From the NCBI GenBank assembly GCA_963721005.1, contig CAVRHR010000003.1:1674001-1738000 (forward strand): a stretch of 64,000 bases of DNA, read 5' to 3'. Below, piece after piece: positions 54,746-63,152 of this stretch. The position numbers and the translations under genes are program-made. The DNA is from VAZQ01 sp963721005. GTDB taxonomy: Bacteria > Pseudomonadota > Alphaproteobacteria > Rhizobiales > Xanthobacteraceae. The number at the start of each line of letters is the position of its first letter. Positions within the stretch are counted from its first letter, which is position 1. The notes under the pieces were generated by a model that saw only the letters and a list, made by a program, of their open reading frames with translations, searched no databases and was not told where the DNA came from.

Positions 54746-55726
54746 CTAATCCAATTTGATGTTCGCGGCCCTGACCACGCGGCCCCATTTCGCAGTTTCA
54801 TCGGCGATGAACTTGCCGAATGCGGTGGCCGTCATTGGCATCGGTTCGGCGCCCAGTTCGCCAAACTGTGCCGCGATCGCGGGATCCGCAAGCGACGCGT
54901 TGATCTCGGCGTTGAGTTTTTCGATGATCTGCAGCGGTGTGTTCTTGGGCGCCCCGATGCCATACCAGCTGCCCGCCTCGTAACCCTGCACGAACTCGGC
55001 CACGGTCGGGACATCGGGCAGCGCCTGCGAATGGGTTCTGCCGGTCACTGCTAGGGCGCGCAGCCTGCCGTCTCGGATGTAGCCCATCGAGCTGGGTATT
55101 GGATTGAAAATGACCTGGACCTGTCCGCTGAGCACATCCGGCAGCGGACTGCCGCGATACGGCACATGAACCATGTCGATGCCGGTCATCATCTTGAACA
55201 GCTCTCCGGCCACATGCTGCGGGGTGCCGTCACCGGCGGACGCCATGTTGATCTTGCCGGGATTGGCCTTGGCGTAGGCGATGAACTCGGCAACCGTCCT
55301 GGCGGGCACGTCCGGATTGACCTCCATGACCAGCGGCCCGGTAATGATGCCGGCAACTGGCGCAATATCGCGGATGAAATCGAATTTGAGGTTGCCATAC
55401 AGCGTCGCGTTGACGGCATTCGCAAAAGTGGTCAGCAGGAGCACGTAGCCGTCCGGTTGTGCCTTGACGACGAGCTCGGTGGCGACATTGCCCGCAGCAC
55501 CCGTCCGATTCTCGACAATGAATTGCTGGCCGAGCCGCTCCGATAGCCGTTGCGCAATAAGGCGCGCGGCGATGTCGGGCGTGATCCCGGGCGGGAATCC
55601 GACCATGATGCGCACCGGCCGCACCGGATAGGTGTCCGCCCTGGCGGTCCGATAAACGGCCGGCAAGGCGAGGCTGCCCACTGCCAGACGGACGAACTTC
55701 CTACGGGAAAGCCTCATGCATTGCAT
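54746..55726 (-). CDS. Bug-family (TTT) substrate-binding protein
   Basis: 326 aa, AGGAGGTTTCC before ATG. Tat-type leader MRLSRRKFVRLAVGSLALPA. Family motifs: RIMVGFPPGITPDIAARLIA, VENRTGAAGNVATELVVKA, QPDGYVLLLTT, VPYRGSPLPDVLSGQVQV, VVRAANIKLD. Intact. Located between a MarR regulator (23 bp away) and a flavin reductase. It may bind an aromatic acid whose degradation is MarR-controlled, an inference from context only. Confidence 0.92.
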   Translation of the reverse strand: MQCMRLSRRKFVRLAVGSLALPAVYRTARADTYPVRPVRIMVGFPPGITPDIAARLIAQRLSERLGQQFIVENRTGAAGNVATELVVKAQPDGYVLLLTTFANAVNATLYGNLKFDFIRDIAPVAGIITGPLVMEVNPDVPARTVAEFIAYAKANPGKINMASAGDGTPQHVAGELFKMMTGIDMVHVPYRGSPLPDVLSGQVQVIFNPIPSSMGYIRDGRLRALAVTGRTHSQALPDVPTVAEFVQGYEAGSWYGIGAPKNTPLQIIEKLNAEINASLADPAIAAQFGELGAEPMPMTATAFGKFIADETAKWGRVVRAANIKLD

Positions 55727-55749
55727 GGAAACCTCCTGGGCGTTGTTGA

Positions 55750-56292
55750 TCAGCGACCGTTTCGCTTTGGCGGGCGCGACGGGAGCTTCTCGTCACGCAG
55801 ATTTCCTTCAATCACGCGGACCAGAAGGTCCATGAACTGCTTTCTCTCGCGTAAAGCGAGCGGCGCGAGGATGTCCGCGTTGGCAGCGGTGAATGCCGGG
55901 AGCAACTCGGCGTAGAGCTTTTCGCCCTTAAGGGTCAGGCTCAATAGGCGCACGCGCCGGTCGGCTCCGTCCACTTGCCGCGCCACTACGCCCAATTTTG
56001 CCAACTGCTCGACGATGACGCTGGCGGTGTTGCGATCGATGTTCAGGCGGCTCGCGAGCCCATTCTGCTCGATGCCCGGAGTTCCGGTCCTTTGGTTGAG
56101 ATGGACCATGGCCCCGAACTGCAACGGCGTGAGACCGAAGTCGCCAAGCACTTCGGAGCTTTTTGCTACGCAAATCTGGTGCAAACGCCGCGCCGCGGCG
56201 GTCGGAATCAGGTGCCACGGCGGATCGGCTCGCCCTTCCGCTGTCGGCGGGGAAGCTCTGCGGCGAGACCCGTCTGAAGACTGCATTGTCAT
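55750..56292 (-). CDS. MarR-family transcriptional regulator
   Basis: 180 aa from the ATG at 56292 (AGGAG 8 nt upstream). HLIPTAAARRLHQICVAKS, LTPLQFGAMVHLNQRTGTPG, then the winged helix-turn-helix QNGLASRLNIDRNTASVIVE and wing VARQVDGADRRVRLLSLTLK. MarR proteins repress aromatic-compound and stress genes and are released by a small ligand. The gene order MarR - Bug - flavin reductase on one strand suggests it controls this group and itself. Confidence 0.9.
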   Translation of the reverse strand: MTMQSSDGSRRRASPPTAEGRADPPWHLIPTAAARRLHQICVAKSSEVLGDFGLTPLQFGAMVHLNQRTGTPGIEQNGLASRLNIDRNTASVIVEQLAKLGVVARQVDGADRRVRLLSLTLKGEKLYAELLPAFTAANADILAPLALRERKQFMDLLVRVIEGNLRDEKLPSRPPKRNGR

Positions 56293-56324
56293 GGCCGCCA
56301 CTCCTGCCTATGTGGACAGTCCGT

Positions 56325-56360
56325 CACATATAATGATCGTCATATTATAGGATGATATGG
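56325..56360. promoter_or_regulatory. AT-rich imperfect palindrome, candidate MarR operator
   Basis: CATATAATGATCGTCATATT and neighbouring TAGGATGATATGG form overlapping imperfect inverted repeats (ATAATGA...TCATATTAT) 30-70 bp upstream of the MarR gene. Position and type fit autoregulation. Confidence 0.45.
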
Positions 56361-56486
56361 TTGTCAATCCCGCATCGCTGATGGAGTTATCGAATAACAG
56401 TACTGTCCGCTGCGGCGAGTGAGGCAGCAGTTGGCCCGACCCGGAAGCGCTGGCCGACTTCAAGAGAGTCCGGTCATTGGCGTAGA

Positions 56487-56530
56487 GCGGAAAACATTTG
56501 CTCGGTCTGAGGTTTTCGCGTTTTGACCCA
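56487..56530 (+). repeat. R3 short repeat copy
   Basis: GCGGAAAACATTTGCTCGGT, CTGAGG and GTTTTGACCCA, as at 53291. Confidence 0.6.
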
Positions 56531-56734
56531 TAGCGAAAGCAGAGACGAAAGTCGCAATACAACAGCGAGGTCCGCAATTGGCCCCACTGAGACTTGGCCA
56601 GCCCCAGCCGCGATATTTCGGATTTGGGTTTTGGCGCTATCAAGATACATGTTTTAGTTGCTAAGATGGCAGATCGGTGGGGCGGAATACAGCGCCGCGC
56701 TTTCATTTCTCGCAATCACCGACGAGGCAATGGA

Positions 56735-57739
56735 ATGGTCAAAAATCCGCGGAATGGCTGCATAGCCAAATTGTTAGCACTTATGGTCGCGGGCATTGTT
56801 GGGCTGGCCTCGACCGGCATGGCCACGGCCCAGGGCTATCCGGCACACCCGATCACCATGATTGTGCCTTTTGCCGCCGGTGGGCCGACCGATACGCTGG
56901 CACGCATTCTGGCTCAGCGCATGACGGTTAAGCTTGGACAAAACATTGTCATTGAGGACGTGTCGGGTGCATCGGGAAGTATCGGCGTCGGCCGTGTCGC
57001 TCGCTCCTCGCCGGATGGCTATACGCTTAGCATCGGGAACATCTCTACACACGTCTTCAACGGCGCAATCTATCCGCTGCAGTATGATCTGCTGAAGGAC
57101 TTCGAACCGATCGCGATGGTTGCCAGCAATCCGCAACTGCTTCTCGGCAAACGTGAGATATCGGCCAACACGCTTCAGGAATTGATCGCCTGGATCAAGG
57201 CGCGGCCAGATGCAGTTCTGATCGGCACCACAGGGGACGGAAGCTCCCCGCACATTAGCGGCGTCTATTTGAAACAAACCCTCGGAATCCCGGCGACGAT
57301 GGTGCCCTATCGTGGCGCTGCGCCTGCGATTCAGGCATTAATGGCCGGGCAGATCGACATCCTTTTCGATCAGGTATCGAACGCTCTGCCACAGGTCAGA
57401 GCGAAAACCGTCAAGGCTTATGCGGTCACTGCGAAAAATCCATCGGCAGCGGCGCCCGATATTCAGACGGTGGATGCAGCCGGACTTCCGAATTTTTACA
57501 TGGCCGTATGGCACGGATTGTGGGCGCCGAAGGGAACACCGGCGGATGTTATCACAAAACTCAATGCAGCCGTTGTCGACGCGCTGGCGGATTCAAGTGT
57601 CCGGGCAAGACTGGCCGAATTAGGTCAGGAGATTCCCGCTCGGGATCAACAGAGCCCGCAGGCACTCGGCGTGTTCCAGAAGGCGGAGATCGAGAAATGG
57701 TGGCCGCTGATCAAAGCGGCCAACATCAAGGCAGAATGA
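56735..57739 (+). CDS. Bug-family (TTT) substrate-binding protein
   Basis: 334 aa from MVKNPRNGCIAKLLALMVAG (Sec-type leader, unlike the Tat-type ones elsewhere; cleavage near ATAQGY). TMIVPFAAGGPTDTLARILA, VIEDVSGASGSIGVGRVA, SPDGYTLSIG, VPYRGAAPAIQALMAGQID, KWWPLIKAANIKAE. Intact. Ribosome site weak (GAGGCA). Upstream about 430 bp hold the MarR promoter area and an R3 copy. Confidence 0.9.
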   Translation: MVKNPRNGCIAKLLALMVAGIVGLASTGMATAQGYPAHPITMIVPFAAGGPTDTLARILAQRMTVKLGQNIVIEDVSGASGSIGVGRVARSSPDGYTLSIGNISTHVFNGAIYPLQYDLLKDFEPIAMVASNPQLLLGKREISANTLQELIAWIKARPDAVLIGTTGDGSSPHISGVYLKQTLGIPATMVPYRGAAPAIQALMAGQIDILFDQVSNALPQVRAKTVKAYAVTAKNPSAAAPDIQTVDAAGLPNFYMAVWHGLWAPKGTPADVITKLNAAVVDALADSSVRARLAELGQEIPARDQQSPQALGVFQKAEIEKWWPLIKAANIKAE

Positions 57740-57762
57740 ACGACCTGCTGTCGCGAAGTCCG

Positions 57763-57870
57763 CTTTTGGCCCAAAACGGCGGTTCATGGCAGCGCAGCAG
57801 GATGTCTTGCAATGGAGGGCAAAGCAGACGGTCGGCGGGCGAAGCCCGAACCGCCGCTCTTGACCCCGGA
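57763..57870 (-). repeat. R1 interspersed repeat copy (reverse)
   Basis: TTGGCCCAAAACGGCGGTTC, ATGGCAGCGCAGCAGGATGT, GCAATGGAGGGCAAAGCAGA on the plus strand; full-length R1 in reverse, immediately after the Bug gene stop. Confidence 0.72.
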
Positions 57871-57941
57871 ACGGTATTTGCCAGGGCCTGAGCGTCAGTC
57901 TTGAACGCCACCACCGATCTTTCAAGAGCAACCAATCTTAT

Positions 57942-58733
57942 TCAGTTTGCTGCCACCTGGTGTCCGGGCAATGCCGCGCGCTCGATAGCCTGATGCACCA
58001 ATCCCGAGGCCTTGGCTTGCTCGACAAATGCCCTGATGTAGGCGAACCGCGCGGGCTGCCCCTTCGACACCACCATGCCGAGCAGGTTGGCGCCGTATTG
58101 GTCCTCCAGAACACGCGAGCCGGGAAGCTTTGAGGAATACTCCAAAAGCACAGGGCGGATCGACGCAAACGCGTCCGCCTGTCCGGTACGCAGGAGTTCG
58201 AAAGTGGGATCGGGGGTCGCGGCGTATACGAGCTGGGCGTGCTTGAAAATGCGGCTCAAGGTCATGGTCGAGGCATGATCGCGTACGACCGCAATACGAA
58301 CGCCCGGCCGATCCGCGTCAGCAGTGCTCTGGATTGAAGAGCCCGCCGGCACCAGAAAAGTGTAGCCCAATTGCAGAATGGGAGCCGTGAAGTCTACCCC
58401 GGCCCGAGTTGGGTCAGGCCCCATGAACCCCACGTCACACGCGCCGGCCGTGACGCACGTCAACATCTCAGGAACTGTCGGATGTCCGACCGGCGACACC
58501 TCAACTCCAATCTTTTCTCCAAGTGCCCGAGCAATGTCGAGAAGAATGATCCCGGTGGAGGCCGCCTTCAGCTGACCGGTTTGGGGATCATTCGTGTACA
58601 TAATGGAGTGCACCCCGACCCGAATTTTGCCGGCCTGCACGAGGTCAGCGACCCGAGGGTCAGCGACTTGCTGCGCCCCCGCGAGGCCTGTTAGCACGGT
58701 AGTGAACCCAATCGTGAGAAGCAGCTTATTCAT
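57942..58733 (-). CDS. ABC-type amino-acid-like substrate-binding protein
   Basis: 263 aa from MNKLLLTIGFTTVLTGLAGA (signal peptide; GGAGG upstream). Type-II periplasmic binding protein (SBP_bac_3): VQAGKIRVGVHS, GIILLDIARALGEKIGVEV, GACDVGFMGPDPTRAGVDFT, VRIAVVRDHASTMTLSR, ELLRTGQADAFASIRPVLL. Usually partnered with ABC permease and ATPase genes, which are absent here. Ligand unknown. Confidence 0.85.
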   Translation of the reverse strand: MNKLLLTIGFTTVLTGLAGAQQVADPRVADLVQAGKIRVGVHSIMYTNDPQTGQLKAASTGIILLDIARALGEKIGVEVSPVGHPTVPEMLTCVTAGACDVGFMGPDPTRAGVDFTAPILQLGYTFLVPAGSSIQSTADADRPGVRIAVVRDHASTMTLSRIFKHAQLVYAATPDPTFELLRTGQADAFASIRPVLLEYSSKLPGSRVLEDQYGANLLGMVVSKGQPARFAYIRAFVEQAKASGLVHQAIERAALPGHQVAAN

Positions 58734-59198
58734 GTGGCCCCCAAAACCTCCAATTTGCCCCCAACCGGGCGTGCGCAATCGAGACGCGAAATAACTGTGT
58801 GAAGCTACTCCGTTTGAGGCCTCCAAACAAGCTGACCGAAGGCGGTGATAGTCTGTGCGCTGATGTCTCCTCATGGCCCGAACCGTCAGTTCCCCGCAGC
58901 GCAGCGACGTGTCTGCTTTGAGGCGAGGAGCGGACTGTCGGCTGACGCTGCCAGAACCACGGCACCCAACCAAAGCGCGGAATGAAGGCGGCCATGCGTG
59001 CCAAGTCATCGAATGATAAATCGCCGCGAGTTTCGTCGGAATTTGTTGAAAAAAAGGCGATACCATCGTCGACTGTAACTAACGAACGAAGTCACGGTAT
59101 CAGTTTGTAGCCGCCGGATTCACTGACCAGAATAGCCGGGTTGGAAAGATCTTTTCGACTTTTCGCCGCAGCGCGGTTTGGTGGCTTTCCGTGCCGAG
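58734..59198. other. Intergenic with R1 repeat
   Basis: No gene supported. R1 copy in reverse at 58875-58942. Confidence 0.45.
58875..58942 (-). repeat. R1 interspersed repeat copy (reverse)
   Basis: GGCCCGAACCGTCAGTTCCC, CGCAGCGCAGCGACGTGTCT, GAGCGGACTGTCGG on the plus strand. Confidence 0.62.
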
Positions 59199-59633
59199 TC
59201 ATTCTTCATGAGCTAACGCCATCGCACGGCGAAGAATGGCTACAAGTAAGCCGCTTTTAAATGCGCCAGCCAGCGATCCATCACAGAAGCGCTCCAGCCT
59301 GACCAGGACGGTCAGCAGCTTCGCAATTTGGTCCGGCGTCGCCCTAGCCATCGCATCCGGATTGTCTCGCAATTCCAATGCTTCAGCCGTGCCTTTCCAA
59401 GTTCCCCAGTCGAAATCTGGGAGGATCAAATCACACTCATAACAGGTTTTGATGAACCTCTCGGCCTCCCTGCTAAAAGAATAATACGGCATTGTGATTT
59501 CTCCAGTACTGGGATCCTCGGTCACCATTTCTCCAAACTGGAAGTTCTTTTGGCCAAAGATCAAGCAGAAGTCTCTCAATCTTTGGAGTCGATGTTTGAC
59601 ATTGAGGAATCGATTGCTAGGGTGAGAACTCAT
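59199..59633 (-). CDS. DUF6508-like protein
   Basis: 144 aa from MSSHPSNRFLNVKHRLQRLR. EREAERFIKTCYECDLIL-like segment (SREAERFIKTCYECDLILPD), then DQIAKLLTVLVRLERFCDGS and GAFKSGLLVAILRRA. The ending 'LLTxLVRxxRFxxGxLAxxxxxGxLxAILRRA' is the DUF6508 signature. Function unknown. The IS5 fragment begins about 70 bp upstream of its start. Confidence 0.7.
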   Translation of the reverse strand: MSSHPSNRFLNVKHRLQRLRDFCLIFGQKNFQFGEMVTEDPSTGEITMPYYSFSREAERFIKTCYECDLILPDFDWGTWKGTAEALELRDNPDAMARATPDQIAKLLTVLVRLERFCDGSLAGAFKSGLLVAILRRAMALAHEE

Positions 59634-59702
59634 TAATTTTGCTGCAGGGGCAAAGCAATCCTGATTCCATGTGTGCCTGATTCGTTTTGGGGGATCGGGA
59701 CC

Positions 59703-59846
59703 ATGCGGAAGAACCTGTTTTGGCTGAGCGATGAGCAATGGGATCGGATTGAGCCTCGTCTGCCGACGGATGTGCGAGGCGTCGAGCGCGCAGACGATCG
59801 GCGCGTTATCAGTGGCATCGTGCATGTGTTGAAGAGCGGGTGCCCA
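59703..59846 (+). mobile_element. IS5-family transposase N-terminal fragment
   Basis: MRKNLFWLSDEQWDRIEPRL, PTDVRGVERADDRRVISGIV and HVLKSG are the start of an IS5-group transposase. It ends abruptly at 59846, where amidohydrolase sequence begins; the rest of the element is missing. Confidence 0.8.
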
Positions 59847-60448
59847 ACATTTCGCCGGGGCTGATCGACTTACTGTCCGAGGTCGACCGCGAGGTGCCCC
59901 TGAAAGGGCGCCGATGGATCATCGGCCACGTTAGCCTGTTGTCTCCGAAGGACATCGAAAGAATCGTGCACATGGGGCTACTGGTGACGCCGCACACCAA
60001 TGAGTTCATCTACAAGGAGGGCCGGGCCACCCAGGGAAGGCTGCCACCAGACCGACAGGGCGAGAACACGCCGTTGCGCGATCTGCTCGATGCTGGTGTC
60101 AACGTGGGCCTAGTGACCGACAATGTGCCAATCTCGATGTTCTGGCCTGTTTGGCAATCGATTGCCCGCCGGGATCGCACGAATGAACCTGTATCACCCG
60201 AGCAGGCGCTAACGCGCGCTCAAGCATTGCGTTGCGCGACACACAACAACGCGTTCTTGACGTTCGACGAGGACCGAAAGGGCTCGCTGGAGCCGGGTAA
60301 GCTTGCGGACTTAACGGTCCTTAGCGCGGATCCGCTTACTGTGGAGGAAATCGGCATTCGCGACATCAGATCGCTAATGACGATGGTTGGTGGCCGGATC
60401 GTGTATGAGACCCCAACTGGTTCGGTTGATATCAAGCGAAGGGGATAG
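59844..60448 (+). pseudogene. Amidohydrolase (YtcJ/Amidohydro_3-like) C-terminal fragment
   Basis: About 200 codons: RRWIIGHVSLLSPKDIERIV, LLVTPHTNEFIYKEGR, GVNVGLVTDNVPISMFWPVW, SPEQALTRAQALRCATHNNA, KGSLEPGKLADLTVLSADPL, IVYETP. This is the C-terminal third of an Amidohydro_3 enzyme, with GH (metal His) and D (TDN) present. The N-terminal metal site was removed by the IS5 fragment. Confidence 0.8.
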
Positions 60449-60534
60449 CGGATGCGGACTCGCTATTGGGACTCGATAATCCCCAGTGCTGTCGACTTCC
60501 GCTGCCTGCCCGCTCGTGCCAGTCCGTGTCCGCT

Positions 60535-60582
60535 TATGGCCCCCAGCGGCGGTTCGCGGCAATGCGGCGATCCGTCTGCTGC
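60535..60582 (-). repeat. Partial R1 repeat (reverse)
   Basis: GGCCCCCAGCGGCGGTTCGC, GGCAATGCGGCGATC on the plus strand. Confidence 0.5.
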
Positions 60583-60632
60583 GGAGAAGAAGCAGACTGT
60601 GGTCGGACATCTCCATCCTGCCATTTACGACG

Positions 60633-62903
60633 CTATTTGACCTCGATCGAATAGTGCCGGTTACGCGAGAACCCGGAAGCAAAAATTACGTCGATATCGA
60701 TGGAGTCCGAGCCGATGAATCCCATATCCGGTTCATAAGTGAGGATCACTCCGTCGGATCTGCGCTTGTTGCATTCAGATCGTGAATTGTCCTGCGGGAA
60801 TGTGGTAAATCCCGTTCCGTTCTCGTAGGTAAACTTGCCGTGCTTTGGCTGGCCGAGAATACGGACCGTTGCAAAGCCCAACGACGTGCAGTCCGGATTC
60901 AGCGCAAAGAGGAAGTCGAGGCGAAGCGTTTGATCGGAAGCGACGGCGCGGGTCAATTCAAGCGTCTGCTGCGCCGTCTGCGCGCTCCTAAAGGCGTATG
61001 AGCTGTTCACGTTGACGCGCACGGCATTCATATCGCCGGCGATCTGGGCTTCCAGCTCGGGTGCGCAGACCTGCCCCGCGACGCGGGAGACGAACTCCCG
61101 GTGCATCTTCAGCGTCCGCCCCTCGACCCTGAAGGTCGCCCGGTAAGCGAACGCCGGGTTGTCGATCGTGATCGGAGCCAAGGCGACTGGCATCGGAAAA
61201 GCCTGGTCGAATGTCGCGTCGATGTCTTCGGTCTGGCGCCCAGTGTAACAGATGAAGGCGGACTTTCGGCCGTTGAGCCTGGTGCCGAGCAGGAAGTTTC
61301 CCGGTCGCGCCACCTGCGGCAATCCGAACGGAACCGCGGCGCGCGACCCCGGGGTCGGGGGCTTGAAGGGCTGGCTCAACGTGAACCGGCTTTTCATGGT
61401 GACGGGGTCTGCTGTTTCGGCCGAATTGCCGAGATCATAATGGCCGGTACCGGGCGTGTTGAAGGCCTGGAGCTGTCGTTGTGAAATTGTCTCATGGCCC
61501 AAGGTCTGCACATTCGAGCCGGCGAATCGCAGAACCATGCCAAATACGCCGGTGCCGCTCTCTTCCGTTTGACCCGTCACCGTGCCGTCGGCGGCCACGT
61601 TGATGATCGTCGCAGCATGGTTCGTGTGATCCTCCGGCTTCATCGCCGGAGTACGGGCAAGGGTTGCGCCGCGGGTCCCTACGCGCACGACGGGTTTGTC
61701 GTAGGTCTCGGCTGCCAAGATGCCGAATGCCGCAAAATTTTGCGTCGGGTCGTCATACAGGTCGAATTCCGGCAGATAGAGGATGGCGTGATTCAAGGCC
61801 ACCAAGGTCGGCGGCTCGGGAAGCGTGTAGGTACTTCCGAAGTTCATCAGCACCGTCTCGCTCACAATGCCCTTTGCGGCGAGTAGCGCCGACATTAGAG
61901 TGGCCTTGTCCTTGCAATCGCCAAATTTGTTGCTCAATACGCTCGTCGCGTCATTAGGAAGGACGCGACCGAGTGACAGATAGACGGCTACATACCGGAT
62001 GTTCTTCTTCATCCAAGCGTCTATGGCCGCCGCCTGCTGCCTTCTGTCTGCGAGGCCTTTGGTGATGTCATCGGCGAGGGCAGCAATTTCCGGCGTTACG
62101 GCCGCCTTGGGAAGTGCGGTAGCCCCGTAGACGAGGCCCATTTCCTCGTAGGACTTGAAGGTCGAAATCAACAGGACAGGATCGCGGTCGATCGGCGAAA
62201 CCGCCCTGACTTCTTCCGGCAAGTAGGGCTGCGGCGAAAGGATAATGGTGTGGCGACGGAGACCGTCTGCCTCCTCGACCCGATCGCTCAGGCCGGCCCC
62301 GATTGTGCTGACACGCAAATCGAAATCGTTCGGCGCCTCCACAATCACCTGGGCCGACGAATACGGACGACCGCGCGTAAAGACATCAGCGTAGAAAAAA
62401 TATCCCGGAAACAAACTCTGCCTGGTTTCCTTTCTCTGCGTCATCACGAGGGTGTCGCCTACCTGGACATCCTGGAAGATGATAGTCCGCTGCTTCTGAT
62501 CACGCATATAGACGGCCTGCATCCCCGAGGCGGCGTCCCGGGTAATGATATTGGCAGGTGCTACCGGCACCTTTGTTCCGTCGCTCTTTTCAGTAAAAGC
62601 CTCGACGGTCTCGAGGGTTTGCATTCCCTCGACGAAGGTAAATTGCTGCTGGCTGACTGTCGCGATCGCGCTCGGCGTCAAGATCTTCAATCGCTGCGTA
62701 AACACGTCGGTCGCCGTGCGATCCGTCCGGACCGTAACGCGACCCTCGTATTGCAGAGCGTAGGGCGTCTGGGCATCGACGGATTGGGCACCCTGGCTTG
62801 GTGCGTTCCGCTCCGACTGAGCCATGGCTGGCCTATCCCCGTGGGGACCGGCGAGAATGGCCGTTGCCAATGCTGCAATTAAAACCTCGAAATGGCCTTT
62901 CAT
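60633..62903 (-). CDS. Exported DUF3857/transglutaminase-like protein
   Basis: 756 aa from MKGHFEVLIAALATAILAGP (signal peptide, cleavage near AMAQSE). DUF3857 domain: YALQYEGRVTVRTDRTATDV, QQQFTFVEGMQTLETVEAFT, IIFQDVQVGDTLVMTQRKE. Transglutaminase-like core: IDAWMKKNIRYVAVYLSLGR, SNKFGDCKDKATLMSALLAA (catalytic Cys), ALNHAILYLPEFDLYDDP (His and Asp). A C-terminal beta-rich part follows, ending in DSIDIDVIFASGFSRNRHYSIEVK-type strands. Such proteins are exported or outer-membrane-associated; they may be peptide-cleaving or cross-linking enzymes, but none in this family is well characterised. Confidence 0.85.
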   Translation of the reverse strand: MKGHFEVLIAALATAILAGPHGDRPAMAQSERNAPSQGAQSVDAQTPYALQYEGRVTVRTDRTATDVFTQRLKILTPSAIATVSQQQFTFVEGMQTLETVEAFTEKSDGTKVPVAPANIITRDAASGMQAVYMRDQKQRTIIFQDVQVGDTLVMTQRKETRQSLFPGYFFYADVFTRGRPYSSAQVIVEAPNDFDLRVSTIGAGLSDRVEEADGLRRHTIILSPQPYLPEEVRAVSPIDRDPVLLISTFKSYEEMGLVYGATALPKAAVTPEIAALADDITKGLADRRQQAAAIDAWMKKNIRYVAVYLSLGRVLPNDATSVLSNKFGDCKDKATLMSALLAAKGIVSETVLMNFGSTYTLPEPPTLVALNHAILYLPEFDLYDDPTQNFAAFGILAAETYDKPVVRVGTRGATLARTPAMKPEDHTNHAATIINVAADGTVTGQTEESGTGVFGMVLRFAGSNVQTLGHETISQRQLQAFNTPGTGHYDLGNSAETADPVTMKSRFTLSQPFKPPTPGSRAAVPFGLPQVARPGNFLLGTRLNGRKSAFICYTGRQTEDIDATFDQAFPMPVALAPITIDNPAFAYRATFRVEGRTLKMHREFVSRVAGQVCAPELEAQIAGDMNAVRVNVNSSYAFRSAQTAQQTLELTRAVASDQTLRLDFLFALNPDCTSLGFATVRILGQPKHGKFTYENGTGFTTFPQDNSRSECNKRRSDGVILTYEPDMGFIGSDSIDIDVIFASGFSRNRHYSIEVK

Positions 62904-63152
62904 GGCATGGCCCCTTTTGGCATCCGGCGGACGCTCCAGACGTACAAATACGCCTGGAATCAAGCAATCAGCCTCTGCACTACCTCGTGGATGCCTGCTT
63001 CTCGACGTTGGTCTATGCGGACAGCCTATCGCAGCCAAAGTTGTATTGGAACGGGGCGACACCAATGATCGCCCGGGCTACCTCGCCAGCCCAATCCCAC
63101 ATGGCGAATGGTCTTCCGCCCATGTTTGCAGTGCGAGAGTCCGGTCCTGGCC
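62904..63152. other. Intergenic before the right IS
   Basis: Promoter region of the DUF3857 gene and flank of the IS; nothing recognised. Confidence 0.35.
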
